A stretch of 64,000 bases of DNA from NCBI GenBank assembly GCA_964370825.1, contig CAYJKY010000008.1:21746-85745 (forward strand), read 5' to 3'. A model generated the notes under the pieces. That model saw only the letters and a program-made list of their open reading frames with translations. It was not told where the DNA came from and ran no database searches. The first letter of the stretch is position 1. The number at the start of each line of letters is the position of its first letter. This DNA is from CAYJBH01 sp964370825 (GTDB lineage Bacteria; Bacillota; Clostridia; Oscillospirales; Ruminococcaceae). The position numbers and the translations under genes are program-made. This document shows positions 1-11,200 of this stretch, piece after piece.

Positions 1-1374
1 AACAGAGACATAATAACCCCAAACATCGACAGTATTGCGAGGGAGGGGTGCAGATTTGAAAACTTTTTCTGCGTATCTCCGGTATGCTCGCCGGCGAGAG
101 CCTCGCTGCTCTGCGGAGCTATACCGTCACAGCACGGTATACATGACTGGATAAGGGAGGGCAACACCGGCAGGGATGCCATAGAGTATCTGCACGGAAT
201 AAGAGCCTATACCGAGGACCTTGCCGAGAACGGCTACAGCTGTGCACTTAGCGGAAAATGGCACCTCGGTGACAGCGTAAACCCTCAAAAGGGGTTTAAC
301 GACGGCTGGTATGTGCATCAACGTGGAGGCGGAGATTATTACAACGCTCCGATGATTGAGAATGGAGAACTTTTTGAGCAGGATGGGTACATTACCGACG
401 CAATAACCGACAGGGCGATAGATTTTATAGATAGGCTTTCACAGGGCGATAATCCGTTCTATCTCGGGGTTCACTATACGGCACCGCACAGCCCATGGAC
501 GGCGGAGCATCATCCACAGGAGCTGAGAGAGCTGTATGACGGATGTGAATTTTCAGACTGTCCGACAGTGCCAATGCACCCGTGGTCGATATTTTCAACC
601 GCACCGGATGCACTCACAGCCGAGGATGTTAAAAAACCGCAGGAGACGCTAAAGGGTTACTATGCGGCGGTAACGGCGGTGGACAACTCGGTTGGAAAAA
701 TTGTAGAAAAACTAAAGTCGCTGGGCATCTACGAGGATACGATTATAATTTTTACCTCGGACAACGGGTTTAACTGCGGACATCACGGAATATGGGGGAA
801 AGGCAACGGAACATTTCCGATGAATATGTACGACAGTTCGGTAAAGGTGCCATTTATCATCTCTCACCCCGGTAAAATTAAGTCCGAGACGGTTGTGGAC
901 GATATGGTGAGCGGTTATGATTTTATGCCCACCCTTTTGGACTATCTAAAAATCAAAACACCGCCGAGGGATAACCTGCCCGGCAGGAGCTTTGCTCCGC
1001 TATTACAGGGAGACGCTGTAAAAAATGACCGTGATAAGACGGTGGTTGTATACGACGAGTATGGACCGGTGCGGATGATAAGAAGCTATACCGATAAATA
1101 TGTATGCCGATATCCCTACGGACCGGACGAGTACTACGATCTCGTAAACGATCCGGGCGAGGAGTGCAACCTGATAGACCGGCAGGAGCACAGTGAAAGG
1201 ATTTGTTATCTAAAAAATACCATGCAGGGTTGGTTCATAAAATATGTAGATCCACAGCGGGACGGTCTGCGTGAAGGTGTTACAGGAAATGGACAGATAG
1301 ATATGGTAGATCATACCGCCAAAGCACGCCTGCATTACGAGCCGGGCGGATTTAGCTATAGTGTTGATACATAG
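1..1374 (+). CDS. Type I sulfatase, Cys-type (5' truncated by window edge)
   Basis: The reading frame is open from base 1, so the N-terminus lies outside the window and 457 residues are visible. Codons 29-33 read CSPAR, the C-x-P-x-R signature in which the Cys is converted to formylglycine by an anaerobic maturase. GKWHLGD (codons 85-91) and, further on, TSDNGFNCGHHG are the other conserved sulfatase and metal-site motifs. The family hydrolyses sulfate esters of glycans or small molecules. The substrate cannot be read from sequence. The gene ends just before a bidirectional terminator shared with the convergent protease gene. Whether the missing N-terminus has a signal peptide is unknown, so location (cytoplasm or outside) is open. 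Confidence 0.93.
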   Translation, partial: NRDIITPNIDSIAREGCRFENFFCVSPVCSPARASLLCGAIPSQHGIHDWIREGNTGRDAIEYLHGIRAYTEDLAENGYSCALSGKWHLGDSVNPQKGFNDGWYVHQRGGGDYYNAPMIENGELFEQDGYITDAITDRAIDFIDRLSQGDNPFYLGVHYTAPHSPWTAEHHPQELRELYDGCEFSDCPTVPMHPWSIFSTAPDALTAEDVKKPQETLKGYYAAVTAVDNSVGKIVEKLKSLGIYEDTIIIFTSDNGFNCGHHGIWGKGNGTFPMNMYDSSVKVPFIISHPGKIKSETVVDDMVSGYDFMPTLLDYLKIKTPPRDNLPGRSFAPLLQGDAVKNDRDKTVVVYDEYGPVRMIRSYTDKYVCRYPYGPDEYYDLVNDPGEECNLIDRQEHSERICYLKNTMQGWFIKYVDPQRDGLREGVTGNGQIDMVDHTAKARLHYEPGGFSYSVDT

Positions 1375-1487
1375 CCAAGATTTAAAATGTAAAAAGGGTG
1401 AGATGCTTCAAAGCGGAATTACTCCATTGATAGGCAATAACATCGCTTAAGTTTTGCTGTGAAAAAACAACGAGATGGGGATAGATA

Positions 1488-1522
1488 AAAAAGGACACCA
1501 ATCATATGACGGTGTCCTTTTT
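1488..1522. terminator. Bidirectional intrinsic terminator
   Basis: A 12-bp perfect stem, AAAAAGGACACC (1488-1499) with GGTGTCCTTTTT (1511-1522), encloses an 11-nt loop. The A-run and T-run flanks let it work for both the sulfatase gene on the left and the convergent protease gene on the right. Confidence 0.85.
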
Positions 1523-1536
1523 AGTTTATTAATATT

Positions 1537-2760
1537 TTAACCCGGTAGGGAATACCCGGCGTTGGAGTCCTCTAAAACTGCGGTTATCTGCATCACCTTT
1601 CCTGTTTGTATCTTCCAGATAACAAGCTCGATGGTGTCTCCTATCTCCCTGTTTTCGATAAGACCTGTAAGGTCCTCGTTGTTTACAAGCGCAACCCCAT
1701 CTGCGGTTATTATGATGTCCTGAATTTCTACACCATAGTAGTTTAGGTCACTATAAGGCTCAATCTCCATTATCATAAGACCGCCATCGCCCTCGTATCC
1801 GGGGATTTCGGCATCAAGACTGTTTACCGGCACTACCGAGATGCCCAACCTTGCATCACCGGGGATAGAGCCGTTTTCTATAAGCTCCTCTAATATCGGT
1901 ACAGCCTCGGAAATCGGTATTGCAAAACCTATGCCCTCATAATCCACACCTGAAATCTTTGCCGATGTTACACCGATTATCTGCCCCTGAGCATTTACAA
2001 GCGCACCACCCGAGTTGCCGGGGTTTATGGCGGCGGTTGTCTGAATAAGTGAGGTGTCAGAATCGGACGGCTGACCGGTTATCTGATTTTTTGGGCGGTT
2101 AGGACCCGAGATAATTCCCTCGGCTATCGAACCTGCAAGACCGCCGGGCGATCCGATTGCAACAACCTTTTCGCCTATATCCAGCTCGTTGCTGTTGCCG
2201 AAGGATGCAGCCGAAAGATCATCCGGTGGATTAATTAGCTTTAGAACGGCAAGGTCGGTAGAAGGGTCGGCGCCCACCACAGATGCCTCATAGGTATCGC
2301 CGTTGTGAAGAATTACCGAAACCGAGGTAGCACCCTCGATAACATGCTCATTGGTTATGATGTATCCATCATCGCTCATTATAATTCCGCTACCGTTACC
2401 GGCAAGGTTTTGTCCTAAATAGACATGTAGCCCCACCGCCTGAGGAGCAACCATCTCATATATCGACTCGGTCGTCAGCACTCCGTCGGTTACAGCATCA
2501 AAGTTGAGCTTAACCTCCGGCGCCGGTTCGCCTTCGGGGAGAGCGGTAACCTCAGCAGTACCCGGAACATCAAAAACATTGTTGTTAAAAAAGCTCGGAA
2601 GATTACCCGTTGTATCTAAATAAAGATAAATCACAAGGGCTGTAAGGGTAACTAATATAATTATAGCTGTCAAAAACAGAGCGATTATTAAGCCACCTTT
2701 GCTTTTTTTTCTCTGATGGTATACCTGGTTATAGTTGAAGCTGCTGTGCTGTTGATTCAT
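1537..2760 (-). CDS. htrA: Membrane-anchored HtrA/DegP-family serine protease with PDZ domain
   Basis: This is an envelope quality-control protease that degrades misfolded exported proteins. The N-terminus is cytoplasmic and basic, followed by one membrane segment at about residues 23-47, which places the protease domain outside. The trypsin-like domain (about 100-290) shows the catalytic triad His139 (TNEHV), Asp169 (STDLAV) and Ser250 (GNSGG). A single PDZ domain follows at about 300-395. At 407 residues it matches the Firmicute HtrA/HtrB layout of one membrane anchor and one PDZ. GAAAGG lies upstream of the ATG. It is monocistronic, between a terminator and an AT-rich spacer. Assignment to HtrA versus a paralogue such as YyxA is not possible from one sequence. 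Confidence 0.93.
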   Translation of the reverse strand: MNQQHSSFNYNQVYHQRKKSKGGLIIALFLTAIIILVTLTALVIYLYLDTTGNLPSFFNNNVFDVPGTAEVTALPEGEPAPEVKLNFDAVTDGVLTTESIYEMVAPQAVGLHVYLGQNLAGNGSGIIMSDDGYIITNEHVIEGATSVSVILHNGDTYEASVVGADPSTDLAVLKLINPPDDLSAASFGNSNELDIGEKVVAIGSPGGLAGSIAEGIISGPNRPKNQITGQPSDSDTSLIQTTAAINPGNSGGALVNAQGQIIGVTSAKISGVDYEGIGFAIPISEAVPILEELIENGSIPGDARLGISVVPVNSLDAEIPGYEGDGGLMIMEIEPYSDLNYYGVEIQDIIITADGVALVNNEDLTGLIENREIGDTIELVIWKIQTGKVMQITAVLEDSNAGYSLPG

Positions 2761-2908
2761 TAGCTAAAGCCTTTCAATTTTTACAATCAAAATCGAACAA
2801 GAACAAATGAAACCATAATGCCTTGTCCGCTATATGTATAAATATAGTTTTGAAATGTGTAAATTGTTTGTAAGAAGGTTGAATATTTAGAAATAATGAA
2901 AAATAAAA

Positions 2909-4390
2909 TTAAAAAAACAAATCCTTTGACGGGAATTCCGGCTCGCTGGTAAGCCTTACCGACAATCTACGCAGTATCGACTCGTCACCGCTTCGGAGCA
3001 TTGTTGTGGTGTGCATGTCACAGTCGGTAAGTCTCGGCAGCTGTTCCAGCGCCTTTGCGGAGCTTCTGCTCTCTATGGCGGCTATGGAAAGCGCCGTTAA
3101 AACATCATCAAGCTTTAATACCGAGGAACGACTGCTCAGCATATTCATCTTAAGCCTTAAAATCGGCTCTAAAATGGTCGGGGGTATTAGATGAATTTTA
3201 CTGTCAAGCCCTGCAAGTGTTTTAAGGGCGTTTAAGACACAGGAGGGAACCGCCGTCATGAGGTTGGATGCTCTGCCGGTGATTATCCGCCCGTCTCGTA
3301 GCTCGATTGCCGCGGCGGCAGTATTACTCTCGGTAGCACACTCTAAGGCCGGTATCACGACCCTTCGGCGGACTTCGGGCTTGATTTTTAGCCCTGCAAT
3401 TAATAAAAAGATTTTCTGTGCTACCTCACTACCGACTCGGCCCTGCTTGTTATCGCACACGGCACGGTAGTAGCGTCTTATTATCTCCTGACTCGCCGCC
3501 TCACGAACCTCCTCATCATCACTAATGGCGAAGCCTACCATGTTAACACCCATGTCGGTAGGTGAATGGTAACTTTCCTCCTCAAGGTAGATACTTTCAA
3601 GCACGGTGCGTACAATCGGAAAAGCCTCTACGTCTCGATTGTAGTTTACAGCGTTTATGCCGTATTTTTCGAGATGAAAGGGGTCTATCATGTTTATATC
3701 TGAAAGGTCGGCGGTCGCCGCCTCGTATGCGAGGTTGATGGGATGGTTGAGCGGAAGGTTATGTACCGGAAAGGTTTCAAACTTTGCATAACCACTTCGC
3801 ACACCGCGAACCATGTCGCCGTATATCTGGGAAAGGCAGGTAGCAAGTTTTCCGCTACCCGGACCCGGTGCGGTAACCACAACCAAGGGTTTTGTAGTCT
3901 CTATATATTCGTTGCGTCCAAAACCCTTTTCGCTACAGATATGTGCCACGTCGGCGGGATATCTGTCTATAGTATAATGAAGATAGGTTGCAATTCCGTA
4001 GTTTTGCAACTTTTGCCTAAAAAGTTCTGCCGACGACTGTCCCGCAAAACGTGTTATCACAACACCGCTTACCAAAAGACCGGTGGCAGAGATTTCATCT
4101 ATTAGCCGCAGTACCTCCATGGCATATGATATGCCGAGGTCGGCACGAAGCTTGGTTTTTTCGAGGTCGTTTGCATTGACACAGAAGATAATCTCTGTCT
4201 GTGCCTTCATGGATAAAAGCAATTCTATCTTACTGCTTTTAGAAAAACCGGGGAAAACTCTCGCCGCATGATAATCATCAAACAGCTTACCCCCAAACTC
4301 AAGATAAAGTTTTCCGTCGAACCCATCGATGCGTTTTTCAATCTGCTCTTTCTGCAGACGCATGTACAGCTCACCGTCAAAAGCATTCAC
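2909..4390 (-). CDS. UPF0371 / DUF1846 family protein
   Basis: The predicted 493-residue protein begins with a GTG at 4390. This start is chosen because GAGAGGGG lies just upstream and because the first residues then align with the usual start of the family (GFDNEKYLKLQ-like, here NAFDGELYMRLQ). An open frame continues upstream to 4546 but has no family similarity. The conserved KLYLEFGGKLFDDYHAARV segment and a P-loop-like APGPGSGKLATCLSQ segment support the family call. The biochemical function of DUF1846 is not established, although the glycine-rich segment suggests nucleotide binding. It sits downstream of the GLUG gene, separated by an inverted repeat. Confidence 0.9.
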   Translation of the reverse strand: MNAFDGELYMRLQKEQIEKRIDGFDGKLYLEFGGKLFDDYHAARVFPGFSKSSKIELLLSMKAQTEIIFCVNANDLEKTKLRADLGISYAMEVLRLIDEISATGLLVSGVVITRFAGQSSAELFRQKLQNYGIATYLHYTIDRYPADVAHICSEKGFGRNEYIETTKPLVVVTAPGPGSGKLATCLSQIYGDMVRGVRSGYAKFETFPVHNLPLNHPINLAYEAATADLSDINMIDPFHLEKYGINAVNYNRDVEAFPIVRTVLESIYLEEESYHSPTDMGVNMVGFAISDDEEVREAASQEIIRRYYRAVCDNKQGRVGSEVAQKIFLLIAGLKIKPEVRRRVVIPALECATESNTAAAAIELRDGRIITGRASNLMTAVPSCVLNALKTLAGLDSKIHLIPPTILEPILRLKMNMLSSRSSVLKLDDVLTALSIAAIESRSSAKALEQLPRLTDCDMHTTTMLRSGDESILRRLSVRLTSEPEFPSKDLFF

Positions 4391-4482
4391 AGCAGCACCC
4401 CTCTCACAAAAAACTATAATAATTTTACCAAAGTTAAATACCGTTGTAAAGTGGTTATTGAAAAGAACGGAATAATGACGAA

Positions 4483-4519
4483 ATAATCCTACAATAACCT
4501 TGCGGCATTGTAGGATTAT
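4483..4519 (-). terminator. 13-bp inverted repeat between GLUG gene and DUF1846 gene
   Basis: Bases 4483-4495 (ATAATCCTACAAT) and 4507-4519 are perfectly complementary around an 11-nt loop. It lies after the stop of the secreted GLUG protein and before the DUF1846 start, both on the minus strand. The T-tract after the stem on that strand is weak, so it may be a terminator or an operator. Confidence 0.5.
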
Positions 4520-4618
4520 ACCATAATTCGGCATGTTTTTTAACAATGATTAAACAAAGAATGGTGAATTGTTATAATTTTTAGGTCAAAATTTACAAAT
4601 TCTTAGCCATCCTCGGGC

Positions 4619-7600
4619 TCAACCCATATTAAAAATGTAGCTGTTTCTTGCACCGGCAATATCCAAAAAGTTTATATAGCCGTCCTTGTTCATGTCTGCC
4701 TCGGGGTTTATGGCAGAGGTGGCCGGCTTGTTGTAGTTGCCTACCTTTAATGCTATCTTAATATCCTCGGCATTTACAGTGCCGTCGCCGTTGGCATCAT
4801 AGTTTGGAGGCATCGGTATATTAAGAATGGGATATCCGCTGCTCTGTCCGCTCGAGACCTTCCAATCGTACAGCTTGCCCTCGGGATTTAGGGTGGAATC
4901 GGCAACATATGCATTCAGTGCACCGAGTAGGTCGTCGTCTAACAAAACGCCACTGTATGTAATTTCATTAACGGTCGGAATACTTCCGGTAAGAAGGGTC
5001 AGCACACCGTCTGTTGAGGCAAATGTTCCGTTGCCGGAGAGTATCGTATTACCGAATGAGGAGCCGAATTCGTAATTATATATAAATGCCACCGGATTTT
5101 GTTCAGCTGCATAGTTGTTTGAAGCAGTGACATGGTCACTCAGTATGCCTATAAGAGTTCCTAAACAATTTTCCGTACCGGGTGTGGCATTCGATATGCC
5201 TACCGTGCCGTAGTTATAGTTGTTCCTTAGGTTTACGACGTAATTCCGTCCGCCATTCAATTGACCCGCTATTCCGCCGAGATAAATATCGCCATTCATA
5301 TGATTTTGGTCTATGGTAACACTGCCTGCGTTTAGGTTGTTAATCACCATCCTGTCGCCGTTGTCATCACCCATGTAACCGATTATACCGCCGGCTGTCA
5401 CCGTTATATCACTACCGATGGCGGAAATTGATGCGTTATTAGTGCAGTTCATTATACTGCCACCATTGCTACTGCCCATAATACCGCCGACCTTAAACGA
5501 AAAGTTATCCGGAGCTACTGAGATATCTGCGTTGTTTGTGCATGCGTTGATGGTTGTGCTTGTATCGTCCTTGCCGATAATACCGCCGATTGCCGGGAGA
5601 GATGCCACCGGAACCTCACCGTTTCCGAAAATTTCTCCGTTGTTACTGCAAAAACTTACACTCGCCGTCAGTCCGACGGTATCTCCTATAATTCCACCTA
5701 CCGCCTCAAATCCGGTAACAGTACCATAGTTGTGGGAGTTATCGATGGTATTTCCGAGTGTACTATTAGCGGTGTTGAGGGTTCCGATAATTCCACCGGA
5801 ATATGCAAGCGAGCTTACATCGGCACGGTTTATCAGGTTGTTAAATTTCACGCTGGTGTCTGCGTATAAGCCTATTGCATTATCCCAGCGGTCCCTATTT
5901 ATACCCACAAGTCCACCGGCAGTTGAGTTGTTATCGGCCATGTTTGAAATACTGCCGGAAACTATCGTACAATTCTCCATGATTCCACCGATAAACTTGC
6001 CGGCAATACCGCCGACATAGGGGGTAAGAATACGTTCGCCATCAACATCACCGCCGATTAAGGTTGATATATTAGCCTGTGACACCATAACATCTCTTAT
6101 CTCGACAGGATCATCTGCCTCATTATTTATCGAGACACCCACCACTGCAGCAGCTGCATGGCTATATCCCGACATGGAGACGTTGTTTAGGGTAAGGTTT
6201 TTAATCTCGGCCGCATCGATAAGCCCAAAAAGTCCTATAGGTATGCCAAGCGAGCTTGCGGAAATGCCGGTAATGGTTTTTCCATTGCCGTCAAACACAC
6301 CCTTAAAGGGTCGGGCGGTGTATGCAAATGAATGGTCATACGGGTTAAGGAAACCTATCGGTGTCCAGTCGTAACCGGTAAGATCTATGTCTTTTGTAAG
6401 CTTTACCGTTTTATCGTCATAGCTGTCCTCACCGCTGTTTACCTGCTGTGAGATATAGGCAAGGTCGCCGATGCTATCCACCGACACCACATTGTTTGAC
6501 ACCGTCGGTGTAGTCGGGGTGATAAGCTTGTAGGATTTTGCCGAACCGCCAAACTTTTCCAACAATGTGCTCAGGGTAAGCCTGCCATCTGCGGATATCT
6601 CCATGTGGTATCTATCATCGAGAATATCGGTTATTGTTGCAGTACCGTCTGTTACACTCGCGGTGTGTATATGGACGCCTTGTAACGTGTACAGCGTTAT
6701 CGTTGCATCGTTTACCATGCCGTTGTCGTCGGTAACCGTTACCGCTGTGTCGAGTGGTGGCTGATGTTTAACGGGTCCATTTGTTGCGGTATCGTCTGTT
6801 ACCCAATTTTGGGGGAGAGTCGTTTCGGTGGCACGATTATCGGTAACCCAGCTGTTCAGGGCTGTGGTTAATGTAGCGCCGAGCAGCGTGCCGGTGCTGT
6901 AGCTCGCACTTGTTAGAGCGCCCGCGGCATCAAAGCTACCACTTTGCATCACGATGTTTTCTTCTGACGAAACAGGACGGTTACCCTCCGAAATTGTGTC
7001 TGTCCAGTAGCTGTTGTAGGTCGGAACATAGGATATGGCATAAAAGTTAACCTTGCTGTCTATGTTTTTGTCTATACTGGTTACATACTCACCGCTGTTC
7101 ACACAGTTTGTTGCCGAGGCCTTATCAGAGGCATAGCCAAGTCCGCCCATTATGCCCCCAAAATAGGTATCATAGTTGGAACTTGTTGCACCTGAATAGG
7201 TAATTGTTCCGCTGTTATAGCTGTTGGTAACCACCGCATCGTTTGAGATGCCGCCCATCACAAGGGTAACGTTTTCCTCGCTACGCACCGAATTTTCGGC
7301 AATGGTAACATCACCGCTGTTCGAGCTGTTATATATAATTGCAGATGTGCCGGAAATACCTCCTACTTTAAACAGTATGTCAATGCTGTCGGTAACTGTG
7401 CTTTCTGCCGAGATGTTACCGGTATTTCGGCATCCCGAAATGTTGGTGTATGTTGAAGCACTGCCGACAATACCTCCGACGGTGTAGTTTAACCGGTAAT
7501 CAGATGAACGTTTGTTTGCGGTGGCGGACACATCTGCGGCATTGCTACAATCGTATATAACTACTTTTGAACCTACTTCACCAATTATTCCGCCAACACC

Positions 7601-8173
7601 ACCGGAGTAACTGCTGCTTCTGTCGCTATGAACCGAGCCACTCAGCACATCCACGTTATATACGGTGACGTATTCGCCGGATTGTGTGGAACTTCCTGCA
7701 AGCGTTCCTACACTGTTTGAGGATACATCTATTGCAACATCACTGAATTTCAGGTCTTTTACAACTGCACCCGCACCTAAGCCCGAGAATAGACCGACCG
7801 AGGTATTATCCTCGAATCCACTTATTGTAAGCCCCGTTATGGTGCGGTTATTCCCATCGAAAACTCCCTCAAACGGCATTGATTCACCGCTTTTAATCGG
7901 TGTCCAGCTGTAGGCACCGATATTGATATTCTCGGTTAAAACATAGTGGTACTCAAGATAGCTCGAGTTGTTTGCAGCCGCAGTCGATAGATATGCAAGC
8001 TGCTCTGCGGTGGCTATCCGGTAGGGATCGCTCTCGGTTCCGTTACCACCATCAAACCCACTCGCGGCATGTTCGGTCCAGCTCTCGTTTACCACAGGTT
8101 CTGCAAAAGCCGTAATGCCGAAAACCGACACCATCATTGTCGTAACCACCAAAACCAAAAATCCTTTTTTCAT
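4619..8173 (-). CDS. Giant secreted GLUG-repeat protein with C-terminal dockerin-like module
   Basis: The 1184-residue protein has a signal peptide (residues 1-25, ending TAFA). Two duplicated blocks follow, each opening with a cassette of the form LAYLS/LAYIS ... DIDL-x-x-YDWTPIG, FDGNxxTITG and then GLF. Many GGIIG/GGIVG-centred GLUG-type repeats follow in each block, predicted to form a long beta-solenoid. A small beta-sandwich-like spacer separates the blocks. The last 61 residues carry two calcium-loop motifs, DANGDGTVNAEDI and DMNKDGYINFLDI, typical of dockerin type I. Dockerins bind cohesins, so surface or complex attachment is a possible role. It is paralogous to the next gene upstream. 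AAAGGA lies 8 nt before the ATG and is part of a tandem repeat. Confidence 0.88.
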   Translation of the reverse strand: MKKGFLVLVVTTMMVSVFGITAFAEPVVNESWTEHAASGFDGGNGTESDPYRIATAEQLAYLSTAAANNSSYLEYHYVLTENINIGAYSWTPIKSGESMPFEGVFDGNNRTITGLTISGFEDNTSVGLFSGLGAGAVVKDLKFSDVAIDVSSNSVGTLAGSSTQSGEYVTVYNVDVLSGSVHSDRSSSYSGGVGGIIGEVGSKVVIYDCSNAADVSATANKRSSDYRLNYTVGGIVGSASTYTNISGCRNTGNISAESTVTDSIDILFKVGGISGTSAIIYNSSNSGDVTIAENSVRSEENVTLVMGGISNDAVVTNSYNSGTITYSGATSSNYDTYFGGIMGGLGYASDKASATNCVNSGEYVTSIDKNIDSKVNFYAISYVPTYNSYWTDTISEGNRPVSSEENIVMQSGSFDAAGALTSASYSTGTLLGATLTTALNSWVTDNRATETTLPQNWVTDDTATNGPVKHQPPLDTAVTVTDDNGMVNDATITLYTLQGVHIHTASVTDGTATITDILDDRYHMEISADGRLTLSTLLEKFGGSAKSYKLITPTTPTVSNNVVSVDSIGDLAYISQQVNSGEDSYDDKTVKLTKDIDLTGYDWTPIGFLNPYDHSFAYTARPFKGVFDGNGKTITGISASSLGIPIGLFGLIDAAEIKNLTLNNVSMSGYSHAAAAVVGVSINNEADDPVEIRDVMVSQANISTLIGGDVDGERILTPYVGGIAGKFIGGIMENCTIVSGSISNMADNNSTAGGLVGINRDRWDNAIGLYADTSVKFNNLINRADVSSLAYSGGIIGTLNTANSTLGNTIDNSHNYGTVTGFEAVGGIIGDTVGLTASVSFCSNNGEIFGNGEVPVASLPAIGGIIGKDDTSTTINACTNNADISVAPDNFSFKVGGIMGSSNGGSIMNCTNNASISAIGSDITVTAGGIIGYMGDDNGDRMVINNLNAGSVTIDQNHMNGDIYLGGIAGQLNGGRNYVVNLRNNYNYGTVGISNATPGTENCLGTLIGILSDHVTASNNYAAEQNPVAFIYNYEFGSSFGNTILSGNGTFASTDGVLTLLTGSIPTVNEITYSGVLLDDDLLGALNAYVADSTLNPEGKLYDWKVSSGQSSGYPILNIPMPPNYDANGDGTVNAEDIKIALKVGNYNKPATSAINPEADMNKDGYINFLDIAGARNSYIFNMG

Positions 8174-8253
8174 TCACTAAATCCTTTCTATTGAATATAA
8201 TTCACTTAATACTTTGTGTAAATATAATTCACTTAATCCTTTGTGTGAATATA
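8170..8253 (-). repeat. Tandem 27-bp repeat carrying the ribosome-binding site
   Basis: Two adjacent 27-bp units (8194-8220 and 8221-8247) differ at two positions, and a degenerate third unit overlaps the start codon at 8173. Read on the gene strand, each unit contains AAAGGATT-AGTGAA or a one-base variant. The true ribosome-binding site plus start is therefore one unit of the array. Partial extra sequence (AATATA) follows the second unit. Confidence 0.8.
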
Positions 8254-8275
8254 AATTTATACAAACAGCTCCTGT

Positions 8276-11200
8276 TTAGACGAATATTTTTCCGCTTCCA
8301 AAATTCACACTGTTTCTTATCGATGCCACATCTAAAAAGTCAATAAATCCATCCTTGTTTATATCTGCCTTAGGGTTTAGTGCAAGGTGGGTTGGTTTGT
8401 TGTAGTTTTCCGGTCTTATTATCTCTAATATGTCGTTAATATCTATAATGCTATCGCCGGTTATATCATAGAAGAATGAGGTAGGTGCGTTCAAAATTGG
8501 CTGATCATCGTTTTTGCCGACAACTATCTTCCAGTTGAACAATCCTGCCACCGAGCTGAGCGTCGGATCGTTTACAAATGCGTTGAGCGAATCGATAAGT
8601 GTTCCCGCTATCGGTCCTCCTACGTTATATACTTCATCATATCCATTGTTTGTGTTTGGGATTGCACCCTCGTAGGCAGACAAAACACCGGTAGAGGCAT
8701 CAAAGGCGGCGTTGTTCGTTACGGTGGGTATGGTCGAGCCGCCCCGATGATTTACCAGTCCGATTGCAGGATGCTGAGATCGTATTGCATAGTTGCTTGT
8801 CGCCACTGCACGGTAGCCTATCACACCGATTAGATTACCAAACCCAACCTCAAGTTCGCTATGATATGGATTTGTAAGGGTAAGCGCGCCATGTGAGTAG
8901 TTGTTGCGAATCTCTAATGCCCTGCTACTGCTGTTGATGCTGTTATTGGTATACCCTACAAGTCCGCCGAGAAAGTACACTGCTCTTTGTGAATTCTGAT
9001 TAATCTCCACCTCTGCGGTGTTAAGGTTGTTAATCAGAAAACCATTAGCATAGTTTGCGGCATCGAACCGACCGACAAGTCCGCCGATAGAGACAGTCTC
9101 GATATTCATAATACCTAAGACCTTGCCGTTGTTGGTACAGTTTTTTACAACACCTACGGTATACCCGGCAATGCCTCCGATTCTTGTCATGCCCTGTACA
9201 TCCGAGGTTACACCGCCGTTGTTGGTGCAGAGGTTTATCAGTATGTCACCGGTGTTGCGTCCGACAATGCCACCGACATTAGTTTCAACATTATCGCTGG
9301 TATACTCATCAGCCTTGTCAACTGCCAAAATGTTTCCGTGGTTTTCGCAGAAATGAAGTCCGTACTCCTCATTGTTATTCATGTTCCAGCTGTATCCGAG
9401 AATTCCCCCAACATAGTCATATCCGGTAATATTGCCGTAGTTAGTTGAGTTTTTTACCGTGTTGTCAAAGCTGTTATCAAAAACAGTGAAAGAGCCTATT
9501 ATTCCGCCTGCGTAGGAGGCGGAGTGTACTTCTGCCTTGTTGGTAAGCTCGTCAAACGATACCGAGTCAATTATGTCGGTGTCCATTGCGGAGCTTATGT
9601 AGTCGCTCCAGTAATCGGTGGTGATGCCTATTATTCCTCCTGCACTACCCACCCGATCGTAAAGGTTTTCAACACTTCCGGACTCGACGGTACATCTCTC
9701 CATTATTCCTCCGGCAAAAACCCCAACAATTCCGCCGACGTTGCTGTCCCTTCGGTTTAGCTGTCCTATCGAACCGTTTGCTCCGGTCTCGATGTTTGCG
9801 TTGAGCACGGTAACATCGGAAATCTCGGTGGCCCATATTAAGGGGTCAAACTCGACAATGTTTGCCGAAGCGCCTATCAGTGCACCTGCGGCAAGGCTGT
9901 AGCCCGACAAGGTCGGCGACTCAAGCGTTAAGTTCGTTATCTTGGCCTCCTCGGTGTAACCGAAAAGTCCTATAGGAGTGCCGATGGATTTAGCATTTAT
10001 ACCGGATATGGTGTGTCCGTTGCCGTCAAAGTCTCCCATAAAAGCACGGGAACTGCCACTTTCATAGTTGTCGTAGGGGTTTAGGTAGCCGATCGGTGTC
10101 CAGTCGTATTCCGAAAGGTCAAGATCCCTGTTTAGTATGATAGTTCTGTTTTCATAGGTCTCAAAGCCGTTATATACCCAATAAGATATATGTGCAAGGT
10201 TGGCTATACTGTCGATGATAATGTTACCGTCGACAATTAACGGTGTACCCATGGTAATAAGCTTGTATTGTTTCGGTGTGTTGTCGGTAACCTCCAACAC
10301 GGTGGTTAGGGTAAGCATACTGTCCGACTCGATTTCAAGGTTATATCTGCCATGAGGTAGATTTTTAAGAACAACCGTTCCGTTAGAGGTGTCTAAACTT
10401 CTGAGCGTTCGACCCTCATGGGAATATAGCGTGACGGTGAAAAAGTCCACGCCGTTATCCAGTGCATTAACAATGGTAATCGGAAGGTCTACCGATGCAG
10501 GGTGGGAAACTGTAGAGCCGGAAACGTTCCAGCTGTGCGGCATTATCGTCTCACTCTCAAAATTACCGGTTACCCAGGCGTTTAAGGCGCCGTCGAGGGT
10601 GTTTGCGATAGATGATCCGTTGCTGTTGGGTGCCGTGGTTATGTTGCCGGCAGTGTCGAAACTCCCGGAGGCGGTCATGGTGAGAGCATTATTTCCGGAA
10701 AGACTTTCTATCCAGTAGCTGTTGTGGGTTGACATTATCGAGATTGCGTTAAAAGTTATATTTTTGTTTGTTGTGGTATAGCTGCCACTGTTAACGCAGT
10801 TTACTATGGTTTTGTAAAGAGCCTCATAGCCTCCTGAGATGCCACCGATAATGGAGGAACTCATGCCGGAGGTGACACCGCTATAGCTTATGTCTCCGGT
10901 GTTATAGCTGTTATGTACAGAGGATTTGTTGGCAATTCCTCCGATGGAAACATCTACCAGATCGTCGGTGCGCTCGGCGTTATCTGTTACCGTTAAATTG
11001 CCTGTGTTAGAGGCGTTCTTTATTGTTCCGTATAAGCCGGAAATTCCCGCCACACCTACATTTGTAGTGATGTTTTCGATTACGGATATGTCTGCCGAGA
11101 TATTGCCGGTGTTTTTACAGCCGGTAACCGTTGTGTCGTACTCCGCGGCACCAATAATACCACCGACGTTGTAGCTAAGTGTCGTCTCGCCGGTCTGAGT

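Noticed and set aside
4390..4546. Longer N-terminus of the DUF1846 protein
   Set aside because: The extra residues contain no family sequence and overlap the inverted repeat; GTG 4390 has a strong ribosome-binding site.
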